Positions 17,199 through 25,690 of a stretch of DNA of 64,000 bases are shown in pieces. The position numbers were made by a program, and so were the translations under genes. The DNA is taken from assembly GCA_938743325.2 (NCBI GenBank), contig OW568903.1:237353-301352 (forward strand). Direction: 5' to 3'. This stretch comes from Pycnococcus provasolii. Lineage: Eukaryota > Chlorophyta > Pseudoscourfieldiophyceae > Pseudoscourfieldiales > Pycnococcaceae. Position 1 is the stretch's first letter, and each line of letters opens with the position of its first letter. Under the pieces are notes generated by a model. That model was not told the origin of the DNA. It ran no database searches and saw nothing but the letters and a program-made list of their open reading frames with translations.

Positions 17199-19935
17199 AG
17201 GGGTTTGTGAAATCGCGCGGTGGTGGCGAAGGCTCCGCCGGTGGCTTTCGCACCACACATGCGGTAGCGGCACCGATGGTGACAAATGCGCCTACGGCGG
17301 TGATCACGCCCGCCCATGTAGGGAAGCCGTTCTCCTTCGAAGCAGATTTCTTTGCCACGACACCCGTGGTACTCTTCGAATTCAACTTGACATCCACAAC
17401 TTTCAGACGCCTCACGTCGTTGGATAGAAGCAAACGAACGTGAGGTGCCGCGACGTTCAAAAATACAGCCGATGCATCGCCTGCGATCTTGCCGCCGAAC
17501 ACCTTGGCTGGTGCCTCCGTGTCAAACAGAGCTGCGAGATCCAAGTTCAACGCCCCACCGTCGCCCATGCGCAGGTCGCCCACGGCAACTTTGGAGATTG
17601 CAAGAGGTGGCGCTGTGGAAGATGCGACGGCGCGACGCAGTTCGTAGCGTAGCCGAGGCGCATTCACCGACTTCGCATCCACCTTGTCAAGGAGCAACTT
17701 CACAACCAAGCTCGCCTGCGCGCCTGATGGCGCGCTAACACTGCCAGCCATCGTCGGCATGGGGGAAGGTGCTTGCACGGACGTCGCTTGCAGTGCGCCG
17801 CTTGGTGCTTTGTACACTATTACCATCGTCGGTCGACCCGCTTCAGGCTTTGGGAGCGTCACAGATGTTGTGGAATCACCAACGGCAATCGAGCATGCCT
17901 CGGCGGTGTTCGTGGTGGCCTCGAAGGGCGCATCTGCCGGCGAGAAAGCTCCACCCTCCAAGGAATTCAGCGTCTTGACAGGTGTCGCCGTGGCAATGGC
18001 CGTGGAAGCACCACCGCACGTCAGAGATGCCGACGACGACGCCGTGTTCACGAGCTGCACGATTGTCGCCGATGCTGCACCAAGACCTAATGGCGAATCG
18101 GAAACGAGCACGGCGTCGGCATTCGGTAGCACAACGAGCGTGTACCGTCCAGGATACGAAGCAGGCAACGCAAGACGCCCCTCCGTCGATGCGCCAACTG
18201 TGAATGCAACGACGCCTCCATCCGCGAGACTAATAGACGCGTAATCGCTAGCCTTGCCAGCAGTCGCGGTTGCTGCAGCCGCACCTCCAAGAGTAAGCGA
18301 CGCCGACGACGTTCCAAGATTGAACAATCGAAGCGATGCCGCGGCTACCGCCGGAGCATCTGCGGGAATTGTGGCGGGTTCGGAAGGCACCGGCGGTGAA
18401 GTTGTTGCTGCTGTCGTCGGCGGATTGGTCGTCGTCGGCGCATTGGTCGTCGTCGGCGCTTTTGTCGTCGTTGACAGAGGAGCGGTAGGTGCCTTTTCAG
18501 GCGCTTGCTCAACAGCAACCGTGGGTGCCTGAATGCCCGTAAAGCCAGTTATGCCATCCGCCTTCAGGTTGGTCTCGTACTTGCCGTCGTCCACAGCCTT
18601 AGTGAACCTGTCGGTGATTTCCTTTGCATCCTGCGCATCTGCCACAGCCACCTTGAAGGTGACTTTAAGGCCAGTTGCCGAGAGAGAGCGACGGCGCTTC
18701 GACGGCGCCGTGCTCTCTTCAGCCTTCACATCCGTAATGTCCTCGGGGGAAATGTCCATCGTTCGCGCCGTCGCGGCGGCGAACTTCGTGGAGTTGAACT
18801 GTGCCTTGGTCATGCCCGCAAGCACGACTGACGCGTCTATCGGCGTTAGGATTTCAGGGTCTTCGTCGCCACCGCCGTTTTTGGCGCACGCACTCAGCAC
18901 TGGCATGATATCGTCGACATCGCTTTGTGTTAGCATCGGTTCACCTTGCGTGGAGTTGAAGTTGAGCTTCGACTCCGCCATGAGCGACGCGCACTCGCTC
19001 GAGACGTTCGCGCGCTCCAGCCCCTCGCACGACGGATTCTGGTTCTGCTCTTGCAGAGCCTGGCTGTACGCCATGAGCTTCGGCACGCAGAGCGTTTCGT
19101 TGGAGTCCTTGATGTCGCACGCCGTGGGATAATACACGCAGATGAAGTCTGTGCCATTGCAGATGTTCGCGACGTCAATCAGCTGTGCCTTGTATCCAAC
19201 GGTAGACGGGTTTGCCGTATCGAGGAGCTCCTTGGGCGTACCCTCGTAGCCTGCGGCTTCGGCGATGACTGGGAAGGTGAAGTTCGCCTGAAGGAGCGCG
19301 TCGATACACTCGGGGCGGCCAAACTTCTCGCAGAACGTCGCCGGCTTCGACCAGTCGCTGTACGCCTGCAGCTCCTGCGTGAAGGTGAGGTAGCAGATCT
19401 CGCCATTCGCGCTCTTCGCCTCGCACGCCGTGGGATAGTACTGGCACGTTGTCGCGGTTGGATCGAGCGTGGTTGAGTTCGTTGTTGTTGTTGTGTTGTT
19501 CGCAGCAGCCCCAGTCGTTGTGTTAGTTGTTGCTGTTGTTGTGCTTGTTGTTGATGTGGCATTGGTGCTGTTCGCCGTTGTTGTTGATGTTGTTGTCGTA
19601 TTCGCCACGGCCGCCGTTGTTGTCGTCGTCGTCGTCGTCGTCGTTGTGGTGGTGGTGGTGGTCGTCGTCGTCGTCGTCGTCGTTGCAGGAATGGTTGTTG
19701 TCGTTTGCAATATTGTCACACCGTAGAACGACGAATCTGCATAGACTTGCCTGCAAGCTCCCTGTAAGCACCCCAGGAGCCAAAAACACGCCAAAAACAA
19801 ACGAAAAATCGAGAAAGAATGACAAGACCCCCTGAACCTGCAGGAGCGCTTGGCATATGACAGACGACACCAAGAAGAAGACGACAGCATTAATGTTGCA
19901 GGAGCGGAGCACCACAAGGACGACGGCATAGACAT
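17194..19935 (-). CDS. secreted or surface-anchored Thr-rich protein with two DUF4397-like domains
   Basis: A 913-residue extracellular-type protein from the ATG at 19935; other Met codons at 19929 and 19890 are possible, the last placing a signal peptide (FRLFLACFWLLGCLQG) nearer the N-terminus. A long Thr-rich mucin-like tract is followed by two related Cys-rich units containing YYPTAC. An algal extracellular domain comes next (VVLAGMTKAQFNSTKF...ISPEDITDV), with KRRRSLS inside, a possible cleavage site. A second Thr/Pro linker leads to two domains like DUF4397 (SLRLFNLGTSSASLTL...YPGRYTLVVLP and VQLVNTASSSASLT). A membrane helix (WAGVITAVGAFVTIGAATACVV) and a short Pro-rich tail end the protein. 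The role is probably cell surface or matrix. The stop codon overlaps TGTAA. Confidence 0.8.
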   Translation of the reverse strand: MSMPSSLWCSAPATLMLSSSSWCRLSYAKRSCRFRGSCHSFSIFRLFLACFWLLGCLQGACRQVYADSSFYGVTILQTTTTIPATTTTTTTTTTTTTTTTTTTTTTTAAVANTTTTSTTTANSTNATSTTSTTTATTNTTTGAAANNTTTTTNSTTLDPTATTCQYYPTACEAKSANGEICYLTFTQELQAYSDWSKPATFCEKFGRPECIDALLQANFTFPVIAEAAGYEGTPKELLDTANPSTVGYKAQLIDVANICNGTDFICVYYPTACDIKDSNETLCVPKLMAYSQALQEQNQNPSCEGLERANVSSECASLMAESKLNFNSTQGEPMLTQSDVDDIMPVLSACAKNGGGDEDPEILTPIDASVVLAGMTKAQFNSTKFAAATARTMDISPEDITDVKAEESTAPSKRRRSLSATGLKVTFKVAVADAQDAKEITDRFTKAVDDGKYETNLKADGITGFTGIQAPTVAVEQAPEKAPTAPLSTTTKAPTTTNAPTTTNPPTTAATTSPPVPSEPATIPADAPAVAAASLRLFNLGTSSASLTLGGAAAATATAGKASDYASISLADGGVVAFTVGASTEGRLALPASYPGRYTLVVLPNADAVLVSDSPLGLGAASATIVQLVNTASSSASLTCGGASTAIATATPVKTLNSLEGGAFSPADAPFEATTNTAEACSIAVGDSTTSVTLPKPEAGRPTMVIVYKAPSGALQATSVQAPSPMPTMAGSVSAPSGAQASLVVKLLLDKVDAKSVNAPRLRYELRRAVASSTAPPLAISKVAVGDLRMGDGGALNLDLAALFDTEAPAKVFGGKIAGDASAVFLNVAAPHVRLLLSNDVRRLKVVDVKLNSKSTTGVVAKKSASKENGFPTWAGVITAVGAFVTIGAATACVVRKPPAEPSPPPRDFTNPL

Positions 19936-20316
19936 ACTCAAAAGAGCAAGCCACGTGGCCCAAATAAGTAAGCCCCTTTGGCCTTAAGCACCACTGGCCG
20001 AGAAGCACTTTCAAGAGCAGGCGGAACGGAATGAAACAGAGAGTGAGTGAGGGAGAGAGAGAGAGGCTATGGTATGGGCACGTGAAAATCGGCCGGTATC
20101 ACGAGCTGAGTGTGTCTCGAATGTCGCGAGACACAGCTCGCCACCGATACACACACGAGCTGAATATACGTAATCCCAACAAGACAAGCACAACAAGGAT
20201 GCTTGAGCCGTTCAAGCCCGAAATTGTTGAAATTGTGGAAATTGGGGAAATGGGCGTCGGGAATGATTCGGCGGAGCTTTTGCCAATAGGCATATGCGCG
20301 CGCGCGCCAAACAACA

Positions 20317-20374
20317 ACCCAACAACCCTAACTAGGGTTGGGAAACCCTAACAAGCAAGCAAGAACCCTAACCC
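20317..20374. promoter_or_regulatory. mixed-orientation CCCTAA/TAGGG cluster in a 1.25 kb gap
   Basis: AACAACCCTAACTAGGGTTGGGAAACCCTAAC followed by AACCCTAACCC. The gap from 19936 to 21183 has no convincing gene; short frames there lack protein-like features. A (CG)n-like GCGCGCGCGC run lies at 20296-20307. Confidence 0.45.
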
Positions 20375-21183
20375 GAATCAGGCATGCAGGCACCTACCTG
20401 GGCGTTGTGGTTCAGTTCAGTTCAGGCAGCACTCAGGGTTGTTTAATTGTGGTTGACCATGTCGCCTTTCGCCTTACTTTCGGGCGTCACGTATGTATCA
20501 CGTATGTATGTAGGCGATGACACGTGATGACGTGAGTACTACGGAGTAGTCCTGACTCCTGAGTGGTTCTTGAAGAAGACGAGTTCGGATTTTGGAATTT
20601 ACTTACTTCTTCAACATGAATGAGCAAACGTTGATGAACATCAGTCAGCACACGAGCGAGACGAGCGCAAAGGCCGGTTGGCGGTACAGCGGCCACCACC
20701 GAGCCACGCGCTACTACTCCTAGCAAGGTCTACACGACGCGGCCACGCTTGGCGGCCTTGACCAAGCTCGTCACTCTTTACTTTAAGTCTTTAAAAGACA
20801 AATGTAGTAACGTCTTATTAAGACATTTTCCTCACAGAACAACGTAACTTAAGGTCGACAGGTCTTCACGCGAGCCTTAAGTAGTCTACACGTCTGCTAC
20901 AACTCTTCACGCTCTTTGAAACGCTCTTTTGAATCCTTTCTGGCGCGAACCGCGAAGCATGCCGCTTCGCCCCCTTATTGATACTTGTTCTCTCAAGTAA
21001 CTTTCATTCTTACCTCCCTCTATTATCGAAGTCTTCCTTATACATTGGCACATTGCGAGTTGACAATCTTGAGTACATAAAAAGTAGTAACTAGTCGCAA
21101 TACACAGCAATAGAATACATACCATCATCCATCCTCCCTTCTCCAGGGCTAATCATAATCATGATCATAATCATCATCATCAC

Positions 21184-22200
21184 CTACCCGTGCTGCCACA
21201 CACTCGTTTTCCCGTCGCGTCCCATCTCTGTGAGTTGTTTGATCTCGTCCGTACTGAGCTCGCATGCTATACTGTGCGCCGCAATGTTCTCCAACGCCTG
21301 CGCTTCGTTCTTCGCTCCTGGGATGGGAATCGCACCCTTCGCTATCGTCCATGCCAGCGCGACTTGACCAGGCGTGCACTGATGCCTTTCACCGATGTCG
21401 CGCATCAAAGCCACCAAGGGATCGATCTCGCGCATCGGATACGAAGAGAAGCCACGCCGACCTTCGGGCTCGTGCTTTGCGCTGTATTTGCCCGTCAGCC
21501 GGCCCATGGCGAGCGGTGAATACGCCAAGATCTTGACGCCTAGCTTTTGGCACTCGTCAAGCATGCCACTAGTCAACGGAAGCTGTCGCAAGATGCTGAA
21601 CTCCACCTGGTTGCTTGCAAGCGGAATGCCTCGCGACTTTAGCGCTGCGTGCAGCGGGCGCAGCTCGTCCATAGCGAAGTTGCTCACACCGACGGCTTTT
21701 GCAAGTCCCGCCTCCACGACGTCGGCCAGGCCATGTCCCTGCTCTTCGAAGGATGCGGGGAAGAGAGGTGCGTGGATCTGGTAGAGCGCAATCTGCTTGA
21801 TGCCCAAACGCTTGACGGACTCCTTGGCCGCAGCTAGCATAGCCTTGCGCACGCCGAGACCCGACCCCCTCCACTTGCCCGGCTGGAACTTCGTTGCGAC
21901 CATGAGCTCGTCAGACAGCGGGTGGTTGCCCACGAGCTTGCCGACGATTTGTTCAGAGAGCCCGCCGCCGTATGTTTCTGCCGTGTCGAAGAAGCGCACG
22001 CCCCCGTCGACGGCTGCGTAAAACGCCGCGGAGATGGACTCGAGCGTGAGTGACTTGTCGTAGCTCTTCCATCCCCACACATGTTTGTCGTCCCCAAAGC
22101 TCCAGCACCCAATACCTAGTCCACAGGGTATGACCAAGTCTTGACCGTCAAGCGCAGCCAGCCTGGTGACACGACTACTACTAGGCAGATGGTTGGCCAT
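21184..22200 (-). CDS. aldo/keto reductase
   Basis: A 338-residue NADPH-dependent aldo/keto reductase. The catalytic tetrad is visible: Asp and Tyr in FFDTAETYGGG, Lys in VATKFQPGKW, His in ALYQIHAP. The barrel continues with AVGVSNFAMDELR, SNQVEFSIL, ILAYSPLAMGRLTGKY, and the cofactor-binding IPIPGAKNEAQALENI near the C-terminus. The layout resembles plant and cyanobacterial oxidoreductases of the At1g06690 type, often plastid enzymes, but I see no clear transit peptide. The open frame begins at a TTG at 22221; the first ATG is at 22200 (MANHLPS). The substrate is unknown. Confidence 0.93.
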   Translation of the reverse strand: MANHLPSSSRVTRLAALDGQDLVIPCGLGIGCWSFGDDKHVWGWKSYDKSLTLESISAAFYAAVDGGVRFFDTAETYGGGLSEQIVGKLVGNHPLSDELMVATKFQPGKWRGSGLGVRKAMLAAAKESVKRLGIKQIALYQIHAPLFPASFEEQGHGLADVVEAGLAKAVGVSNFAMDELRPLHAALKSRGIPLASNQVEFSILRQLPLTSGMLDECQKLGVKILAYSPLAMGRLTGKYSAKHEPEGRRGFSSYPMREIDPLVALMRDIGERHQCTPGQVALAWTIAKGAIPIPGAKNEAQALENIAAHSIACELSTDEIKQLTEMGRDGKTSVWQHG

Positions 22201-22372
22201 GAACTGAATGTTCCCAACCAATCAAAACACGGAATGGAATGGACTGGAGTGCGTGACGTGGAGGGGGAGAGGGAGTGGCTGGCAGGGCAGTTCAGGTTTA
22301 CCTTAGGCCTTAGGGGATCCCGCCTTCTTTCAATGGACAACGGGGGATCCCCAACCCAACCACCTGTAACCA

Positions 22373-22431
22373 GTTAGGGTAGGGGTTAGGGTTAGGGTTA
22401 GGGTTACTGGGTTAGGGTTACTGGGTTAGGG
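22373..22431. promoter_or_regulatory. TTAGGG cluster in the AKR / unknown-gene divergent spacer
   Basis: About eight GGGTTAGGG or GGGTTACTGGG units lie 100-160 bp before the ATG at 22533, in a 332-bp spacer with no gene. Confidence 0.5.
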
Positions 22432-22532
22432 CTCCAAGAGTTTGCGTTTGGGGTCTGTGCCACCTGTCTGTGCCCCTGTGTTTTTTCCGGAACATGTTTT
22501 GACGTTGTGTCAGAGAGGTTGTGACAACCATC

Positions 22533-23921
22533 ATGGCGGACGACGTTGCACGTGCAGTCGGAGCAGGAATAGCTTCAGCTTCAGCAGGAGCCGGAGCCGG
22601 ATCGTCGTCGTCGGCTAGAGACGTAGTAGTAGCAGGCGTCACAAATCATAATATTAATAATGCTTCTCTTCTTGGCAAGCGTCGTCTTCAAGGTCTTCAT
22701 CAGCGTCGTCTCTCTGTTGCTGGTGGTCCCTCTGTTGCTGTGGTGGATCTCAAGGTTGAGACTCTGAAAGCTGCACGTCTCTCGAAAGAAGGTCTGGAGG
22801 CGGCGAAAACAGCGACGTGCAAGCTCGAATTTGCGATTCGAACGAACGTATCCTACAGCGATATCCCCTTACTGCCTGACTGCTTGCACTTGCACTCTGA
22901 GGCAGGTCACCACGCGACGTCGTGCGAGCTATGCAAGGTGGCAGATAAAACGTGCTACGGGTGCATTGGTGACGGTGATGCGAGTTCAGTTGTGCTTCTC
23001 GAAGACGCTCGCAAATTTTACCAAGGCACACGCAACGCGCCTGAGAACCTCGTGGACATGTGCGAGGAAGTGGGCGCGTACATGGAAGCAAGGAAGAAAA
23101 CAGAGGCGGCGGCAAAGCGAGTGGTCGTCATGACCGCCGCGAGAAAACTCGCTCCACGCGTGTACGGGTTAGTCAACCGGTCCCGCCAGCTCATTACGGA
23201 CGTGAAGAAGCTGCGTCGAGGGGGCTGGATGCTTCAGGAGGCACGTCGCATGCATCTCTCCAGTCAACACTCCCATGCTGAAGACAACGCAAAGACCGAT
23301 GAAGAACGGAGGAGGCTCCGAGAGGAATGGGCGAATCGTCGTGAAGAACCAAACGAGGTTGAGACCTTCGTGGATACGTCAACGCTCGGACTTTTGCGCC
23401 GTTTGACTGCGGTGATGGACTCGTGCAAGAAGAAGGCGGTGGAAGTTGTCGCGAACGTTCGTAGAGGCAAAACAATGAGAATGAGTGCGACCGACGATGC
23501 GGCGAACATTCGTGTTGCGGCTGAGAATGTGCCTGAAACAGTGTCGGCGGCTCTAGGCACAGTCGCAGATTTTGTGAGTGACAAAGTTGCGATTCGCGCT
23601 GACACGGACACTATTCGGTTCGTCTCCATGAAGGCGGCGCAGCTCGACACGCTCGAGGCGGAGTACAACTTCGCTCGTGAGATTTACGACGAGGCGCTCG
23701 AAGAGTTCAAAGCGCTCGTCAGGTCGAGTGAAAGGCCGGCCTGGGAAGTCGAGACTTACGGCGACATTCCCACCGAAGACGAAGCTTTCTTCGAGTACTT
23801 CGAGGTAAGTGACTACGACAACGACGAGGAAAGCGGGTGGGCACTTCCCGACACCGGCGATCTCGCCTTTCGGAGGTATCACGACGTGCACTGCTTGTGT
23901 CCGACGTGTCGTTATTTCTGA
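22533..23921 (+). CDS. unknown helical protein with two Cys clusters
   Basis: A 462-residue protein I cannot assign. The first ATG is at 22533 (MADDVARAV); the frame opens at a GTG at 22521. Residues 1-75 are Ala/Gly/Ser-rich. A Cys/His cluster at about 130-155 (HHATSCELCKVADKTCYGC) looks like a metal site. The middle, about 165-385, is predicted helix rich in Arg/Lys/Glu (KRVVVMTAARKLAPRVYGL, DEERRRLREEWANRREE). The end is acidic and then finishes CLCPTCRYF, a second CxC-x2-C cluster at the extreme C-terminus. GAG|GTAAGT at about 23800 resembles a splice donor, but the frame continues and no acceptor is evident. Confidence 0.75.
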   Translation: MADDVARAVGAGIASASAGAGAGSSSSARDVVVAGVTNHNINNASLLGKRRLQGLHQRRLSVAGGPSVAVVDLKVETLKAARLSKEGLEAAKTATCKLEFAIRTNVSYSDIPLLPDCLHLHSEAGHHATSCELCKVADKTCYGCIGDGDASSVVLLEDARKFYQGTRNAPENLVDMCEEVGAYMEARKKTEAAAKRVVVMTAARKLAPRVYGLVNRSRQLITDVKKLRRGGWMLQEARRMHLSSQHSHAEDNAKTDEERRRLREEWANRREEPNEVETFVDTSTLGLLRRLTAVMDSCKKKAVEVVANVRRGKTMRMSATDDAANIRVAAENVPETVSAALGTVADFVSDKVAIRADTDTIRFVSMKAAQLDTLEAEYNFAREIYDEALEEFKALVRSSERPAWEVETYGDIPTEDEAFFEYFEVSDYDNDEESGWALPDTGDLAFRRYHDVHCLCPTCRYF

Positions 23922-23959
23922 GACGGAAGTTTTGTTTAATATGTTACGAGGTTGAGCGT

Positions 23960-25129
23960 TCAACGATGAAGCACCTCGCGCGCTTTCGCCTCGACGTTAG
24001 GCGTGAATACATTCGCGTCCGCGCGCTTTTTCAAAACCTCCGCCGCGAACTTCGCCTTGTCGAATAGGTCGTCGTGAAGGTGCAGCGCGTCCGTCAGCGC
24101 CGACATGGCGTCGTGCTCCGTGCGGGCACCCTTGAAGCGGTCGAGCGGGCTCGCGAAGCCATCGTTGCCCATGTCGCCGTTCAAGCCTGTGTTCGCCTTG
24201 AAGCCGTATTTGTTGCACAAGTTCGCGTCCGCCCCGGAACTCACGAGCAAATTGACGGTACTTTGGAGCTCGTATGTGACGGCCATGTGCAGGCTCGTGT
24301 TGCCGTTGCGATTCTGCGCGTTCACGTTCGCACCTTTCGATAAAAGCAGCTTGACGAGGCTGTCGTGTCCGTTCTGCGCGGCGATGTGCAGAGCGGTGTT
24401 TCCTGGCACGTCTCGCCACTCGAGAAGCTGCGGGTTCGCCTCTAACTGCGCGTCCGCGTCGTCTAGACTCTTGTTCCAGCGCACGAGGAGGTGAAACGCC
24501 TTGCCGTTCTGGTTCGTGAGGTCGTCGTATTCATATTGCGGTTGTGGTGGTGGCGATGTTGATGACGAAGTTGCATGTGCATGTGCATGTGTTGATGTTG
24601 ACGCGGACATGGACGGGTCCATGAGCATGTGCGGCGGCGGCGGCGGAGGCAGCAGTGCGTTGTTTCTCGCACGTAGCATGCCCGCCGGCGGCGTTATTCT
24701 GTCAGCGGCGGCTGGTTTGTGCGGCCCCCCGTTTTGCGCGATGCGCTTCGTGAGCGTCGTTCCGCAGTTGAAGCAGAACTTGTTGACGGGCACCGGACTT
24801 CCCGGCGGCGGCGGGTTATTCTGCACGCCACACTTCGTGCAGAATCGGTTGTAGAGTCTCGCGTCGAATCCTCCACCCGTGGTGCTGCTAGGAGGAGCCT
24901 GAGCCTGAGCTTGAGTCTGTGCTGCACCAGGCTGCTGCTGGTGAGAAGAACCCCCACCTTGAGCTTGTGCCGAGTACCACGCCGCGAACTCCGCCGCCGA
25001 GTGGAGCGGCAGAACCTGCTGAGACTGCGAGTGAATTTGCGAAACAGGTGAGTCAAAAACCGCGCTTTGTGAATTCGCGTGAAGTGAAGAGACCCTAGCA
25101 ACGTCTGACGCCGAGACAGGAAGGGCCAT
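23960..25129 (-). CDS. zinc-ribbon and ankyrin-repeat protein
   Basis: A 389-residue protein from the ATG at 25129 (MALPVSASD); the frame opens further upstream at a GTG but runs through a (CA)n tract. Residues about 75-140 are Gln/Gly/Ala-rich leading into a zinc-ribbon-like pair CTKCG...FCFNCG. The C-terminal half holds ankyrin repeats (NTALHIAAQNGHDSLVKLLLSKGANVN, NTSLHMAVTYELQSTVNLLVSSGADANLCN), then a conserved-looking tail (ASPLDRFKGARTEHDAMSA) and a terminal helix. It is probably a protein-binding adaptor. Partner and location are not evident. It is divergent from the TMEM245-like gene. Confidence 0.85.
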   Translation of the reverse strand: MALPVSASDVARVSSLHANSQSAVFDSPVSQIHSQSQQVLPLHSAAEFAAWYSAQAQGGGSSHQQQPGAAQTQAQAQAPPSSTTGGGFDARLYNRFCTKCGVQNNPPPPGSPVPVNKFCFNCGTTLTKRIAQNGGPHKPAAADRITPPAGMLRARNNALLPPPPPPHMLMDPSMSASTSTHAHAHATSSSTSPPPQPQYEYDDLTNQNGKAFHLLVRWNKSLDDADAQLEANPQLLEWRDVPGNTALHIAAQNGHDSLVKLLLSKGANVNAQNRNGNTSLHMAVTYELQSTVNLLVSSGADANLCNKYGFKANTGLNGDMGNDGFASPLDRFKGARTEHDAMSALTDALHLHDDLFDKAKFAAEVLKKRADANVFTPNVEAKAREVLHR

Positions 25130-25690
25130 TTTTGAACTAAATAAACGTCTGAAATAAATGTCTGTCTGAAGAGCCTGTGCACACACACACACACACGCCT
25201 TAAGTTCGCTCACGCTAGCTCACAGCTCACACACAAGCAAGACTTAACCTCGCTCACAGCTCACACACACACACACAAGCAAGCCAGCCCCTATAGTACT
25301 CCCTATCGTAGGAGTATGGAGACACGCCTAACAAACAAGTTAAGTTCTGATCCACGCACGAGCTCTAAATGACAAAAATAAAATGGTGAGAATTAATGTC
25401 GCTGAAACACGAATGTGAAATGTTGACCGCGATTGACACAGCCTGAAATGAAAGGGACCCGGTGATCACACGGTGTGGTTTCGAAACCCGCGGACGGACC
25501 TTTTGTTTCGGTGTGTTTGGAATCAATTCACTCATTCGTCGACCTATTTTCCCACTCTCTTCATCTGGAGTTTTTTTCTCTCTCCGATATAAGTATCCGA
25601 CCACCTAGGGTAGGGGAATAAGTTCTCAGGGGGGTTTGAATTTTTGTGTTTTTTTTTGGGGGGGGTCATTTCCAACAACCGGCTCCATCC
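25130..25690. other. 560-bp divergent intergenic region with (CA)n tracts
   Basis: It holds CA dinucleotide runs at about 25179-25197 and 25262-25275, repeated CTCACAGCTCACAC units, and a poly-T/poly-G stretch at 25650-25668 just before the TMEM245-like ATG. No RNA gene or ORF was recognised. Confidence 0.5.

Noticed and set aside
17017-17427. 136-codon frame opposite the end of the surface protein gene
   Set aside because: Protein-like for about 30 residues only, then runs antisense to the surface protein gene.
23797-23815. Splice donor-like GAG|GTAAGT inside the unknown 462-residue gene
   Set aside because: The frame continues to a natural Cys-rich end, and no acceptor with pyrimidine tract was seen.
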